From positions 48,307-112,306 of the forward strand of contig NZ_JAPJPF010000001.1 of the NCBI RefSeq assembly GCF_030825805.1: 64,000 nucleotides of DNA, written 5' to 3'. Each line of letters begins with the position of its first letter. The stretch's first letter is position 1. Shown piece by piece: positions 1 to 9,666 of the stretch. The position numbers were made by a program, and so were the translations under genes. The notes below the pieces were generated by a model that worked only from the letters and a program-made list of their open reading frames with translations, was not told where the DNA came from and searched no databases. This DNA is from Streptococcus sp. Lineage in GTDB: Bacteria; Bacillota; Bacilli; Lactobacillales; Streptococcaceae.

Positions 1-1469
1 ACATTACGAACTACTGCATCAAAGGTGCCTGTACTTGAGTTGTTGTTCTCAATCGTTACGGTGCCACTTGGTTTTAAATCCTCTGGTCGTTTTCCAATAA
101 AAACATTTGTCACGGTTCCACCAACACCCGTCATCTGTCCATTGTTCTGAACATAGTAAAGGTGGATATTGTAAAGACCGGTTGAGTTTTTATGGTCCGA
201 CGCTTTTACATTGACGGTATAGATCCCATTTGCTTGACGGTTGGCTGTATACCAAACAAGATCATCTTGACCACCTATTTCTGACCAGATTGGTACAGAC
301 ACTGTTCGAACTCCATTTGGCGCCTTAACATTTGAGACTACAACATTAAAGCGACCCGCCATTGTATCATTATTGACAATGCTGATCTTACCGCTTAAGG
401 TACCTTCTGTCGGATCAGCTGCAGGTTTTGCATTCGCTGTAAAGCGACCGGTATAGTCTACACTGTGGTCAAAGAAGTGCTTTCCTGGAAGCAATTCCGC
501 CTGAGAAGTGAACTGCCATGCGCCAGCTTTTCCATTGTAACGCAAACTTTTCGCATCATTTACAGATAGTTTCGGAGAAGGATATTGGGCAACCCAGAAA
601 TTCTGAAGACCAAAGTGAGCAGTGTTGACAGGACCTTTCTTGCGAAGGTTGTTTTCATCCAACCAGCTGGCACTAGTGTAGAACATCAAGTTGGTGTAGC
701 CATTTTTACGCATTTCATCCACCCAAGCTTGAGTATTGCGGTTGATATTTGACTGCATCTTAGCATCTTCAAAGTCATTGACCATAAGAGTATTCTTTGG
801 AAGATTCAAACGTTGTGCTGCCGCAATGTAGAATCGTGCTTCTGCACGCGCCGCTTCTTCAGAAGTATAGCGAGAGAAGTGGTAGGTCGATACTTGCAGA
901 CCCGCAGCTTGTGCATTGCGAATTTGGTTCTCCGCATTCGGGTTCTTGTACCAAGTGTCTTCTGTCAATTTGACAACGACACCGCCTACGCCCTTATTAG
1001 CTAAGGTACGGTAGTCGCCAATACTAATCTCTCCGTTGTGGCTACTCACATCAACGAATGATTTTGGCTGAACTGCCACATCCGTAGAGCGACTAGCTGG
1101 AGCGTTTGAACCCGTATTGAAAAAAGTGGTGCTTCCTGCATCAGACTGAAGAGGAGTTTCTTCTGTCTTCTCAGTAGGCGCTACTTCTGTAGATTTTTCT
1201 ACAGATGGTGTACTACTTTCCGAAACAGTAGTAGTACTCGTAGAAGCCACAGACTGTTCGGTCACATTTGCTGGTGCAACGTAGTTGCTTACGATAGGTG
1301 CTGCGGTCTTTTCAGAAACGGCTACTTCTGGTGCTTTTTCAGTTTGCACTTGCTTGCCTTCAGTAATAGCAGTTTCTTTGGAAACCAGCTCATCTGCACT
1401 TACTCCTTGAGTAGATGCAGCCATCAATATTGCTGCTCCCGCATAAAAAATAAGATCTTTCTTTTTCAT
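1..1469 (-). CDS. Secreted GH25 muramidase (lysozyme) with Bsp-like repeats, partial
   Basis: The open frame runs from an ATG at 1469 through the left edge, so the carboxyl end is missing. Residues 1-25 are a signal peptide (MKKKDLIFYAGAA..., likely cut after GVSA). A Ser/Thr/Glu-rich low-complexity stretch follows to about residue 130. A GH25 domain then starts at FVDVSSHNGEIS (about 135) and contains the acidic NDFED motif near residue 230. From about residue 350 there are repeats resembling the GBS Bsp-like domain (GRFNVVVSNV..., then TGTFDAVVRNV at the edge). GH25 enzymes cleave the beta-1,4 MurNAc-GlcNAc bond of peptidoglycan, so this is probably an exported cell-wall hydrolase for division or remodelling. 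No LPXTG or choline-binding repeat lies within the visible part. It lies just beyond the end of the polysaccharide operon and has its own promoter. The family call is firm; the exact role is inferred. Confidence 0.85.
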   Translation of the reverse strand, partial: MKKKDLIFYAGAAILMAASTQGVSADELVSKETAITEGKQVQTEKAPEVAVSEKTAAPIVSNYVAPANVTEQSVASTSTTTVSESSTPSVEKSTEVAPTEKTEETPLQSDAGSTTFFNTGSNAPASRSTDVAVQPKSFVDVSSHNGEISIGDYRTLANKGVGGVVVKLTEDTWYKNPNAENQIRNAQAAGLQVSTYHFSRYTSEEAARAEARFYIAAAQRLNLPKNTLMVNDFEDAKMQSNINRNTQAWVDEMRKNGYTNLMFYTSASWLDENNLRKKGPVNTAHFGLQNFWVAQYPSPKLSVNDAKSLRYNGKAGAWQFTSQAELLPGKHFFDHSVDYTGRFTANAKPAADPTEGTLSGKISIVNNDTMAGRFNVVVSNVKAPNGVRTVSVPIWSEIGGQDDLVWYTANRQANGIYTVNVKASDHKNSTGLYNIHLYYVQNNGQMTGVGGTVTNVFIGKRPEDLKPSGTVTIENNNSSTGTFDAVVRN

Positions 1470-1506
1470 TTAACCTTCTCTTGTATATAAATTTTATACT
1501 TTTACC

Positions 1507-1535
1507 ATTTTACCATACGGCATCATTGATGAAAA
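1507..1535 (-). promoter_or_regulatory. Putative promoter of the GH25 muramidase gene
   Basis: Reading the minus strand, TTTTCA and TAAAAT are separated by 17 bp, and TGG precedes the -10, giving an extended -10. A second A/T-rich TATAAA lies closer to the gene. Motif match only. Confidence 0.45.
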
Positions 1536-1583
1536 GTTCTATGATGGCTTTTTTAAAATTAGTTTTATTTTTTTGGAGAATAT

Positions 1584-1609
1584 AAAAGAAGTTCAAACGA
1601 ACTTCTTTT
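1584..1609 (-). terminator. Intrinsic terminator closing the polysaccharide operon
   Basis: An 11-bp perfect stem (AAAAGAAGTTC / GAACTTCTTTT) with a 4-base loop sits 5 bp after the stop codon of the last transferase gene. The T-rich arm forms the tail. Confidence 0.8.
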
Positions 1610-1613
1610 ACTC

Positions 1614-2681
1614 TCATTTTAAATGGGTTAAGGCTGTCTTTAGGTAGTGACCATCTCGAATTTCCTGGCCAACACGCTTGGCATTGTCCACCAAGTCTTG
1701 GTAATCAGTATCTGAAAGATTGTCGATTGTCTCCTTCAAATCATGGAGAGACTCTACTGCAATCCCACAGCCATTCTCTAAGACAAAATGTGAGAGGGCA
1801 GATTGTTTCCAAACAACCAGAGGAAAACCTGCTGCTAGGTAAAGAGAAGCTTTATGAGAATTGTTAAAACGCAGATAGTTGCCGTAAGTACCCTGACATG
1901 TTTCCGAACTATCCCCATCCCACACTAAGCCAAAACTACCTTCTAGAGCTGCCGGTAGATCATCAGGCATAAAGGCACCAAAGTAAGTGATGTTATTCAA
2001 AGCACGACTTTCATCGTACCCAACCCCATAGAGATTATAGGCAGGATTCTCTGGCAAACTATATAGATAGCCTGATTTTGTTGGGTTTAAATTCCCAGCA
2101 ACAATGATTGCTTGTTCTTTTTGAGGAAGAGACTTTTCTTGAAAATTTGGAATCAAATAATCAAAAATCTCTAAACTAACCATTTTATCAACTGGAAATC
2201 CTTGATTAGCTAAAACGCCCTTCATGATGTCATTATGAACAATAATCCCATCCACAGACATCATAGCTTTCTTCTCTTGGAAATAGTTTCTCAATTTATG
2301 TCTCAATTTCACTTCAGAGCCTGCTGCATGGCGCAAGGTTTCAATATCGTGAATCAAGAGATAGAATTTCGCTCCCCTTTTTTGTGCCTGCTTGATGAGC
2401 TGTGCAATCAAAAATGTATGATGGATAATTGGAAACTGAATGACCAATTCATCCCCTAAACCTAGTTGATCAAACACAGATTTAGTTGCACTATATTTGT
2501 GTTGTTGGGCCTTAAAGAAATTCATCTGATACCAGTTGTCAACCTTAATCTCTAATCCCTTATACCCTTCTGAAATCAGAATGGCTTCCACGTCATTTCG
2601 CGCCTTACTTCCTGCATTCTTTTCATGTTGATTATGCAGAAATGAATCTTTCAGATAATATCTCACTTTTCTCCCCTTCAC
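1614..2681 (-). CDS. Gtf3/galactofuranosyltransferase-like glycosyltransferase
   Basis: A 355-residue cytosolic protein without signal peptide. The opening YYLKDSFLHNQHEKNAGSKA and the central LIHDIETLRH and GIIVHNDIMKGVL segments resemble the Gtf3/beta-1,6-galactofuranosyltransferase superfamily of streptococci. In that family these segments belong to a two-domain GT-B-like fold that takes a nucleotide sugar. It starts 11 bp after the glf stop codon and is the last gene of the operon. Neighbourhood with UDP-galactopyranose mutase suggests it transfers galactofuranose onto the lipid-linked repeat unit. Donor and linkage are inferred from context only; a glucosyltransferase activity like that of Gtf3 on serine-rich adhesins is the main alternative. 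Confidence 0.75.
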   Translation of the reverse strand: MKGRKVRYYLKDSFLHNQHEKNAGSKARNDVEAILISEGYKGLEIKVDNWYQMNFFKAQQHKYSATKSVFDQLGLGDELVIQFPIIHHTFLIAQLIKQAQKRGAKFYLLIHDIETLRHAAGSEVKLRHKLRNYFQEKKAMMSVDGIIVHNDIMKGVLANQGFPVDKMVSLEIFDYLIPNFQEKSLPQKEQAIIVAGNLNPTKSGYLYSLPENPAYNLYGVGYDESRALNNITYFGAFMPDDLPAALEGSFGLVWDGDSSETCQGTYGNYLRFNNSHKASLYLAAGFPLVVWKQSALSHFVLENGCGIAVESLHDLKETIDNLSDTDYQDLVDNAKRVGQEIRDGHYLKTALTHLK

Positions 2682-2692
2682 TAGACCTATCT

Positions 2693-3796
2693 CTATATGC
2701 TTCCAAGTTCTTTCTCAACGACTTCCAAAGCACGCTCAATGACCACGTGCATGTCGTAGTATTTATAGTCTGCTAGGCGGCCACAGAAGATAACCTTGTC
2801 ATTTTTAGCAGCTTCTTCTTGGTACTTGGCAAACATGGCGTTGTTCTTTTCATCATTGATTGGGTAGTAGGGCTCATCTCCACGTTTCCAGTCAGCTGGA
2901 TATTCACGGGTGATGACTGTCTTCGGTTGGGTTCCATATTCGAAATGCTTGTGCTCGATAATCCGAGTATAAGGAATTTCACGCTCGGTATAGTTGACCA
3001 CGGCATTGCCTTGATAGTTTTCCTCATCCAAGATTTCATGTTCAAATCGCAGGCTGCGGTATTCCAACTCCCCATGTTTGTAGTCAAAGTACTGGTCAAT
3101 CATCCCTGTAAAGACTACTTTTTCCGCTGATGCTTCCAGCTCTTCACGATTGGCAAAGAAGTCAACCCCAAGCTCTACTTCTACATCGCCCAGCATGTTT
3201 TCAATGATGACGTTGTATCCACCGATTGGAATCCCTTGGCAACGATCATTAAAGTAGTTATTATCAAAGGTCAAACGAACTGGGAGGCGTTTGATGATAA
3301 ATGGTGGAAGGTCTGTTGCAGAGCGTCCCCATTGTTTTTCTGTATAGCCCTTGATCAACTTTTCATAGATATCTGGACCAATTAACTTGATGGCTTGTTC
3401 TTCCAAGTTTTTCGGTTCAACATCTTTCATGTCAGCCGTTTGCTCGGCAATCTTATCCTTGACTTCTTGAGGAGTCTTAGTGCCCCACATAGCGTAGAAG
3501 GTATTCATGTTGAAAGGAAGGTTGTAAAGACTGCCCTTGTAGTTAGCCACCGGTGAGTTGATATAGTTGTTAAACTCAGCGAACTGGTTGACATAGTCCC
3601 ACACCTTTTTGTTGGACGTATGGAAAATATGGGCACCATACTTGTGAACATTGATCCCTTCAACTTCTTCACAGTAGATATTCCCACCGACGTGATCGCG
3701 CTTGTCAATCACTTTTACTTTTTTACCACGTTTTGTAGCTTCGTGTGCAAAGATTGCGCCAGACAAACCAGCTCCGACGATAAGATAATCGTACAT
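2693..3796 (-). CDS. glf: UDP-galactopyranose mutase
   Basis: A 367-residue flavoprotein of normal family length. The amino-terminal dinucleotide fold carries GAGLSG at residues 8-13, followed by the family motif GGNIY and YGAHIFHT. The central GYTEKQWGRSA and the carboxyl GRLADYKYYDMHVVIERAL are characteristic of Glf. It interconverts UDP-galactopyranose and UDP-galactofuranose using reduced FAD, so the polysaccharide made here very probably contains Galf. A good ribosome site (AAGGAGA) precedes the ATG. It lies between wzx and the terminal transferase gene, with short gaps on both sides, so it is cotranscribed. Confidence 0.95.
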   Translation of the reverse strand: MYDYLIVGAGLSGAIFAHEATKRGKKVKVIDKRDHVGGNIYCEEVEGINVHKYGAHIFHTSNKKVWDYVNQFAEFNNYINSPVANYKGSLYNLPFNMNTFYAMWGTKTPQEVKDKIAEQTADMKDVEPKNLEEQAIKLIGPDIYEKLIKGYTEKQWGRSATDLPPFIIKRLPVRLTFDNNYFNDRCQGIPIGGYNVIIENMLGDVEVELGVDFFANREELEASAEKVVFTGMIDQYFDYKHGELEYRSLRFEHEILDEENYQGNAVVNYTEREIPYTRIIEHKHFEYGTQPKTVITREYPADWKRGDEPYYPINDEKNNAMFAKYQEEAAKNDKVIFCGRLADYKYYDMHVVIERALEVVEKELGSI

Positions 3797-3805
3797 AATC
3801 TCTCC

Positions 3806-5218
3806 TTATTTTTTTATGATACTTTTTAGTTCTTGAAAATCCAAGATTCTTAAGATTAAAACCAAGCCTCCGTAGACTAGGAAGCCAAGTACAGAACATA
3901 TCAATACATTTACAACAGATGAGAAGTTGATAAAAGTTTTTATAAAATACAAAGCACCATACATCAGGAATGCTGCTAGGAGTATTTTTAGCATGGATGG
4001 AAGAATCTTGACTTCTTTTAGATAGTCACTTGTAAAGTATAGTTGGATAAGCCAGACTAAACCTTCTGTTACAACAGAAACGATTGAAGCTCCAATATAG
4101 CCTAAAGGCGGTATCAAGATGAGATTTAAGCCTACACTAAAAATAGCTGGAATGGTTGTTGATAGCATAAATTCACGATTTCGATTATGAGGTATCAAAA
4201 TCTGGATTCCCATAATATTAGTCCATCCGATAAAAAACATCCGAAAGACCATGATGGCAATCGCATAACGAGCATCTTGGAAATCTTGTCCCAAGAAAAA
4301 TTGAACAAAGTCGTTGTTGACAATCAAAATCCCTGCAATCATTGGAAAAATAACAAGGTTATAAACCAAGAAAGACATTTCATGTAATTTGTTAACTGCT
4401 TTTTTATTTCCAGATGAAAGAAGATTAGAAACTCGTGGAAGCATGACACTTCCCAGTGAAGTTACCAAAGTCAACAAAATATTTATCAGTTTAAGAGCTT
4501 GATCGTAAATCCCTACATCCTTAGTAGAAGACAAGGCTCCTAGCATAGTACGATCTAGCGTGATATAAAGTGAAATTGCTATTTGAGGTAAAAACAAGAG
4601 GACTACCGGTTTGATATGTTGCTTGGCATAGACCAAATCCAGATGAGGTTTGCGAATGTGTTCACGAGCAGGAAGCCACATACTCAGTTGACCCAATAAA
4701 TCATAGACAACTATAAGAGTTATATACAAATATAAATCAGATGGTTTCTTTACAAAAAGAAAGATTGAAACAACCCCTAGAAGTTTGACCATGGTGTTTC
4801 GAGCGGTAATCTTTTTGAAGTCTTCAAGTCCTTGAAAGAGCCAAGAAATATCTAAACCACGAGATAACAAACCAAAGCCTAAAATATAAGCAATTGGATT
4901 GTTCATGGAAGGAACCAAGAGACATACTATGATATAGAGACTAATTGCTAAGCAAGTAGCCAGTACCTGCAAACTATAGATCCCCCAGAAGGTCTTAGCT
5001 ACTTCCTTACGGTTCCCCGAAATTTCCTTGGTCCCATAGTTGGCCACACCCAGCGTTGCTAGCAAGATAAAATAAGTCACAATGGAATTATAGTAGCCAT
5101 AAGTTCCTAAAGCATCCGACGAGAAGACCCGAGTGATGTAGGGGGTTGTAATGACTGGTAGGACGATGACTAAGAGTTGGTAGGATAGATTGTAGAGGTA
5201 GTTTTTAAGCACTTTCAT
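3806..5218 (-). CDS. wzx: Wzx-type polysaccharide repeat-unit flippase
   Basis: A 470-residue polytopic membrane protein with about 12-14 hydrophobic segments. It belongs to the MATE-like polysaccharide transporter (RfbX/Wzx) family, shown by the opening NYLYNLSYQLLVIVLPVITTPYI and the internal GTYGYYNSIVTYF and LFQGLEDFKKI segments. It should flip undecaprenyl-diphosphate-linked repeat units to the outer face, where Wzy polymerises them. It is a single-copy flippase in the operon, downstream of the wzy-like gene and upstream of glf. Specificity for the repeat unit cannot be read from the sequence. Confidence 0.88.
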   Translation of the reverse strand: MKVLKNYLYNLSYQLLVIVLPVITTPYITRVFSSDALGTYGYYNSIVTYFILLATLGVANYGTKEISGNRKEVAKTFWGIYSLQVLATCLAISLYIIVCLLVPSMNNPIAYILGFGLLSRGLDISWLFQGLEDFKKITARNTMVKLLGVVSIFLFVKKPSDLYLYITLIVVYDLLGQLSMWLPAREHIRKPHLDLVYAKQHIKPVVLLFLPQIAISLYITLDRTMLGALSSTKDVGIYDQALKLINILLTLVTSLGSVMLPRVSNLLSSGNKKAVNKLHEMSFLVYNLVIFPMIAGILIVNNDFVQFFLGQDFQDARYAIAIMVFRMFFIGWTNIMGIQILIPHNRNREFMLSTTIPAIFSVGLNLILIPPLGYIGASIVSVVTEGLVWLIQLYFTSDYLKEVKILPSMLKILLAAFLMYGALYFIKTFINFSSVVNVLICSVLGFLVYGGLVLILRILDFQELKSIIKK

Positions 5219-5265
5219 AAATATAGAAAACTTTGCCTTCCTGTTAAATTATCGTTTAATCTTCT

Positions 5266-6441
5266 TTATTCAATTTCATTATCTGAATTCATGATAAATA
5301 AACGACTGATAAATAAGATCAATGGAGAATATCGAAGAACTAACATTTGAGGGTCAAACATGCCATGGATAATCATTACTCCTAAACAGGCAAGTACGAT
5401 ATCTTTTCGAATGGTTACAAAATATTTCATAACTTTAGTAAGAGTCAACAACATGAAGGCACTTACGATTAAGCCATCAATAACCAACAACTGCACAAAC
5501 GAGCTATCTATGAAATTATAATTACTAGTAAAATTCCCGAAAATATCTAAGAGTGTGAACTTAATATGTTGTCCTAACCAAGATACTCCAAAATTGCGGA
5601 AGCCCTCTACACTTAACCGTAGCCGATTATGTGTAAATTGATCTACAAAATGGAATAAATTCCCAGATGAATAAAAACAGAAATATAAGGTAATGATTAA
5701 AGCCAAAATAAAACCATATTTTGCTATTGTTTTCATCCAGAAGTGTCCAATAATAAAGTCTTTTTTTATGATTTTCAGACTAAACAACGCATATGTAAGT
5801 ATTAAAATACTTAAGTAAAATGGACTAGTTGTCGAAGTTTGTTGGTACATATAAATCGTGGCAAAAAGCAAGGAAAGTAATTCCATGTAAGAAATTTTTT
5901 TCCCACGAAACATCAGATAACTACACAATGCAAAAAATAATCTTTGTGAAGCAAACGAAACATAATTAAACCCTAGACTAAAACGATAGCCACCATCTGC
6001 CCTCATGAACATATTCGAAATCACGCCCATGTTGCTAGCAAAAATCGTCAAAACAAGGACTAGAAATGTGGCAAAAGAGAAAGTTCCTAATAACTTTCTG
6101 AAATCTATATCTCTAGCAGAAAAAACAAGTAAAAGAACATTTAAATCAAGTAACCCCTCTCGATTTTTTGCAACTATAAACATAGAAATAATGAACAATA
6201 CTGCTATTAACAGTTGTTCCCAATGAAATCTAAAGTGATACAAGCTTCTTGGAAGATTCACCAACTCTTTTATCAGAATCATAGCAATTGTGAAATAGAG
6301 GACGATCCTATACAATGATAAGGAGCCCTCTAATCTAATAAAATAAGTAGTTGTGACTAATGACGTGACAACAACCCATATAAATAAGGTGATTAAATAA
6401 ATTTTTTCTGATATAGTACGATTGTTCATCACAATAGTCAT
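5266..6441 (-). CDS. wzy: Wzy-like polysaccharide polymerase
   Basis: A 391-residue membrane protein with roughly 10-12 hydrophobic segments and a larger polar loop around residues 255-300 (THNRLRLSVEGFRNFGVSWLGQ). That arrangement is typical of streptococcal Wzy polymerases, which join lipid-linked repeat units outside the membrane. Sequence identity among Wzy proteins is low, so the call rests on topology, length and position next to wzx. The gene is clearly A/T-richer than cpsA-D, as is usual for serotype-specific genes acquired by exchange. The ATG at 6441 has an AAAGGG-type ribosome site. Confidence 0.8.
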   Translation of the reverse strand: MTIVMNNRTISEKIYLITLFIWVVVTSLVTTTYFIRLEGSLSLYRIVLYFTIAMILIKELVNLPRSLYHFRFHWEQLLIAVLFIISMFIVAKNREGLLDLNVLLLVFSARDIDFRKLLGTFSFATFLVLVLTIFASNMGVISNMFMRADGGYRFSLGFNYVSFASQRLFFALCSYLMFRGKKISYMELLSLLFATIYMYQQTSTTSPFYLSILILTYALFSLKIIKKDFIIGHFWMKTIAKYGFILALIITLYFCFYSSGNLFHFVDQFTHNRLRLSVEGFRNFGVSWLGQHIKFTLLDIFGNFTSNYNFIDSSFVQLLVIDGLIVSAFMLLTLTKVMKYFVTIRKDIVLACLGVMIIHGMFDPQMLVLRYSPLILFISRLFIMNSDNEIE

Positions 6442-6842
6442 CCAACCCTTTCAATCATATAATTAAAAATATTTAAAACTTTACAACTCTCTTTTATCAA
6501 ATATCAAAGAATTGAACTTACCCTTTTGATTAAAATCTGTATTTTTTTAGAAAAATCACCGTACGATGCATTCTATAATTAAGTGAGAATCTAACGAAAA
6601 GATTGATAAAAGGAGTATTTTTTTGTCAAAATAACCATCTCTTTGTTTACACACAATTCTTCAAAATATTGCCGTTTCAAAAGAAGAGGTGTTTTTTTGA
6701 ACTGAAATATTTTGAATATTACTCATTAGAATAAGAGATTTATTTGATCAACAAATTGTTCATCATGAATGCCCCATATTGACATCAGCTGGTTAACTTT
6801 CTCTAATTTTTCCAGTTGATATTTCATTCGATTAGGATTATA
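6442..6842. other. 401-bp degenerate intergenic stretch in the polysaccharide operon
   Basis: No intact gene is present. Minus-strand fragments read as coding relics: directly after the TAG of the upstream broken gene the same frame continues for about 38 codons (from YNPNRMKYQLEK to a TAA near 6730), and another frame near 6600-6670 reads EELCVNKEMVILTKKYSFYQ. The stretch is very A/T-rich. It looks like debris of deleted serotype genes; I saw no insertion-sequence ends. Confidence 0.55.
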
Positions 6843-7619
6843 CTATCCCATAGCAGAAGAGCCCCCTGCCCGAAATATAGACATATTAACAAGTTTGTGA
6901 GAATACGATTTTATTGAGACATTCGTATACAGTTCGATTGAAACGAACATCTTCTCCCAATTCATAGGTTTCAAAAACAATTTGATGTGTTTACGATAAT
7001 AAAAGTATAGAAAAATTCCTGTTGCTGCTAGTATAGAACCTGCATTCAAACGTGCATCACAAAAATGAGTAACAAATCCTGCTAAGGCTAAACCCGAAAA
7101 AGTTCTTTGAAAGATAAACTTGTTTCTATAAAGATAGGAAATAACCATATAGATATAAAAACAATGAGAGGCAAAGTCTGTAGGATAAATAAAACCAAAA
7201 GAATTCCGAACCACGATACCAGTAGATCTGTATTGAACAAATTGTAAATTAGGAATAATATCAATAGCAGAAAGAAAAACAATCAACAGAACAAAGAATA
7301 AACCTAATCCTGCATATAATTTAAGAACACTCTCATATTCGACCTTGTAAAGAACAATAATTAGAAAAATAAACATCGAAGCATTCAGGGTTCCAGTCTT
7401 AAAGTAAATCATACATCCTACCAGAAACAAGAGAGGCGCAAAGATGAGAAAAGTCAAAGAGTACTCTTTAAAATAAAGAAAACGAACTCCTAAAAAGGGA
7501 ATAACATTAGGGATACGAGGCAAGAGAGATGCTAACATCGAAGTGTTAAGCATGTCCATAGATACAACTAATATTAGAACCACTGCCACTAACAGTTTAT
7601 CGCGTTCTATCTTTGACAT
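6843..7619 (-). pseudogene. Truncated Wzy-like polymerase remnant
   Basis: The frame encodes 258 residues, against about 370-400 for full-length Wzy proteins. Residues 1-210 are hydrophobic, with about six membrane segments and a Wzy-like stretch NSFGFIYPTDFASHCFYIYM that parallels YRFSLGFNYVSFASQRLFFA in the intact neighbour. The last 45 residues are polar and unlike a Wzy end (SHKLVNMSIFRAGGSSAMG). The single TAG is followed by 38 more in-frame codons. This suggests a deletion joined the front of a wzy gene to the tail of another gene, possibly a GT2 transferase, since GGSS-type motifs followed by a basic helix occur there. The intact wzy-like gene next to it would make loss tolerable. A short functional protein cannot be excluded. 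Confidence 0.6.
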
Positions 7620-7653
7620 TTTTTTCCTTTTCTAATCTCAAGCATCTCATATT

Positions 7654-8622
7654 TTACTGAAACTTTTTTAATTTTTTAAAACGATAATACAAACCCGGAG
7701 TCAAAGATAACATCATGTAAATTGCCTTGTTTTTCAGGCTAATCCGCTTATTTTTCATAACTCTACCTAGGTATGGACGAATTTTTCTTTGAATTCGAGT
7801 TATTTCCTCTTTAGAAGAATCAGTTATTAAAATGAAAATGTGAAGACTACCAATGAACAAACGAGCGATGACAGCATCGTCAAGGTTTATATTATCTGAA
7901 TAGTCCTTCTTGACAACATCCTCCAAATGATTCATAGAATGATAAAAATCGTAGTGCTTACTGTTAAAGTTTGATAGAGTAATACTATTCGGTCTACGAT
8001 AATAATGGTAGATACCTAAATCAATAATGCAAACTGATTCCACTTCTTTCAAGTAGTCACTAATTACATATAAATCTTCGTAGATTTTCCCTTTTGGATA
8101 AGGATATTTTTCTACAATATCTTTGGGAAAGAGTTTAGCCCAGGCAGAGACTGTAGCCATTTTACCATATAGCATTTCTATTAATGTTTCTTCAGAAGAA
8201 AGAAGGATAGCTTTCGATAATATTTCCTCATTTAATTGATAATTTTGGTAGGATTCATGATCGTAAGTATCATTGCCTTTCCCTGCGACAATACGAGCGC
8301 CTGTTTGTTTCTGAAGTTCCATCAAAAGCTCAAGGGCACAAGGTTCGAAATAGTCATCTGGATCTAGGAAAACGATCCACTCTCCTTTGGCTTTGGCTAC
8401 ACCATAGTTTCTAGCATCTGACAGACCACCATTTTCTTTATGATATGCCGATACCCAGTCATACTCACTTGCATATTGATCGCATAGTTTCCCAGAATCA
8501 TCCGTGGAACCATCATCAACTAAGATAACTTCAAAATCTTTATAGGTTTGATTGAACAAGCTTTCCATAGCATAGCGAAGATAGGCCTCCACATTGTAAA
8601 TGGGTACAATTACCGAAATCAT
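7654..8622 (-). CDS. Family 2 glycosyltransferase
   Basis: A 322-residue GT-A enzyme. The amino-terminal half carries the family hallmarks: SVIVPIYNVEAYL at the start, LVDDGSTDDSG around residues 35-45, GGLSDARNYGV near 65-75 and the metal-binding FLDPDDYFEP (DxD-like) near 90. The carboxyl part contains KIYEDLYV, the ED motif of the catalytic base region. It transfers a sugar from a nucleotide donor to the growing lipid-linked repeat unit in the cytosol. It lies between the Stealth-type gene and the wzy remnant, in the variable part of the operon. Sugar and linkage are not predictable from sequence alone. Confidence 0.9.
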   Translation of the reverse strand: MISVIVPIYNVEAYLRYAMESLFNQTYKDFEVILVDDGSTDDSGKLCDQYASEYDWVSAYHKENGGLSDARNYGVAKAKGEWIVFLDPDDYFEPCALELLMELQKQTGARIVAGKGNDTYDHESYQNYQLNEEILSKAILLSSEETLIEMLYGKMATVSAWAKLFPKDIVEKYPYPKGKIYEDLYVISDYLKEVESVCIIDLGIYHYYRRPNSITLSNFNSKHYDFYHSMNHLEDVVKKDYSDNINLDDAVIARLFIGSLHIFILITDSSKEEITRIQRKIRPYLGRVMKNKRISLKNKAIYMMLSLTPGLYYRFKKLKKFQ

Positions 8623-8655
8623 ATTTTCTTTTCTTTCTCTTACTCAGTTAGATAT

Positions 8656-9654
8656 TTAAATCTCAAATGAACTTTTTTCTGGGAAAAGTTGATTCATGGC
8701 TTTTATAAAGTCCACCATTACTTTCTCTTCGTCCTGAACATTGAAACCATCATTGATACACATAATTTTATATTTTCCAGAATTCAATAGTTTCCAAAAA
8801 TCAGAATCCGCATTATCTAGAGAGAACAAACCTCCCAAGTCAGGATCTGCGACTTCATATTCTCCACTTGCAATCTGCCAGTATTTAAAAAGCCAAACGT
8901 TTGTATCAGATGGATTTCTAAACCGACTAGCCGATGTTTTCTCCAAGATGGCAGTTTCTTTCTCCCATACCAACTCCATGGTCGACTTTAAGAGGGGATG
9001 CGTCAAATGATTTTCCCAAAAACCACATATAAATTTACTATTTCTATAGAGTAGGCTCTTAACGATATTTTTTAAGCCTTGCTTGAAAGATAAAAATTTG
9101 CCATTTTTAAGAATCTCGTCCCTACTAAAATAACTGGTTACAATTTCCATATCGTTTACTTGGAAATGCCCCGTACCGTAACGTTCTGGGACAATCGGTG
9201 ATAAGGCTGTATTATACTTTGGCAAACCGTCTTCTGAGAAGAAATCCGTTGGTTCAACTGGAGCTGTTAGATAAACATCATCATTAAAAAACACAAAATG
9301 TTCAGAGAGTCCAGGAATTCGATGGATATTGCTCTCGATAGGATTCGCAGAAAAAACAGGTAGATATTCCTTACGGATGATATCTGAATGATCGACTAAA
9401 ACCAATTTTTCGCTAGTAATATTTAACCAAGACGGTTTTTGTTGGTCAGTAACGAGATAGACCTTATTGACCCAAGGAGCAAACTTTTCTACCCCTCTAA
9501 ACCAGTATTTAAAGGTTCCCCAATCACGATAAGCCTTGATCGAATTCATACTTTTTTTTGAAGTATCTATTGACTTAGAGTATTCAGCCTTTTTAGCTTG
9601 CCAAACAGGATCCCCACCGTCTACCCAAATAACAACAAAATCTATTTTATTCAT
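8656..9654 (-). CDS. Stealth-family hexose-1-phosphate transferase, WefC-like
   Basis: A 332-residue protein with the conserved Stealth regions. CR1 is [15 protein letters not shown] at residues 4-18. CR2 runs from about 40 to 145 and includes [33 protein letters not shown] and [11 protein letters not shown]. Family members (streptococcal WefC, meningococcal capsule polymerases) transfer a hexose-1-phosphate and so create a phosphodiester bond. In oral streptococci such genes belong to receptor-polysaccharide clusters, where the phosphodiester joins or lies within the repeat unit. It sits between a GT4 and a GT2 gene with short gaps. Which hexose is moved (Gal or GalNAc) cannot be decided. 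Confidence 0.88.
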   Translation of the reverse strand: MNKIDFVVIWVDGGDPVWQAKKAEYSKSIDTSKKSMNSIKAYRDWGTFKYWFRGVEKFAPWVNKVYLVTDQQKPSWLNITSEKLVLVDHSDIIRKEYLPVFSANPIESNIHRIPGLSEHFVFFNDDVYLTAPVEPTDFFSEDGLPKYNTALSPIVPERYGTGHFQVNDMEIVTSYFSRDEILKNGKFLSFKQGLKNIVKSLLYRNSKFICGFWENHLTHPLLKSTMELVWEKETAILEKTSASRFRNPSDTNVWLFKYWQIASGEYEVADPDLGGLFSLDNADSDFWKLLNSGKYKIMCINDGFNVQDEEKVMVDFIKAMNQLFPEKSSFEI

Positions 9655-9666
9655 AATCTTAATTTT

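Noticed and set aside
6570-6585. A plus-strand TATAAT inside the wzy debris
   Set aside because: No matching -35 and no plus-strand gene follows.
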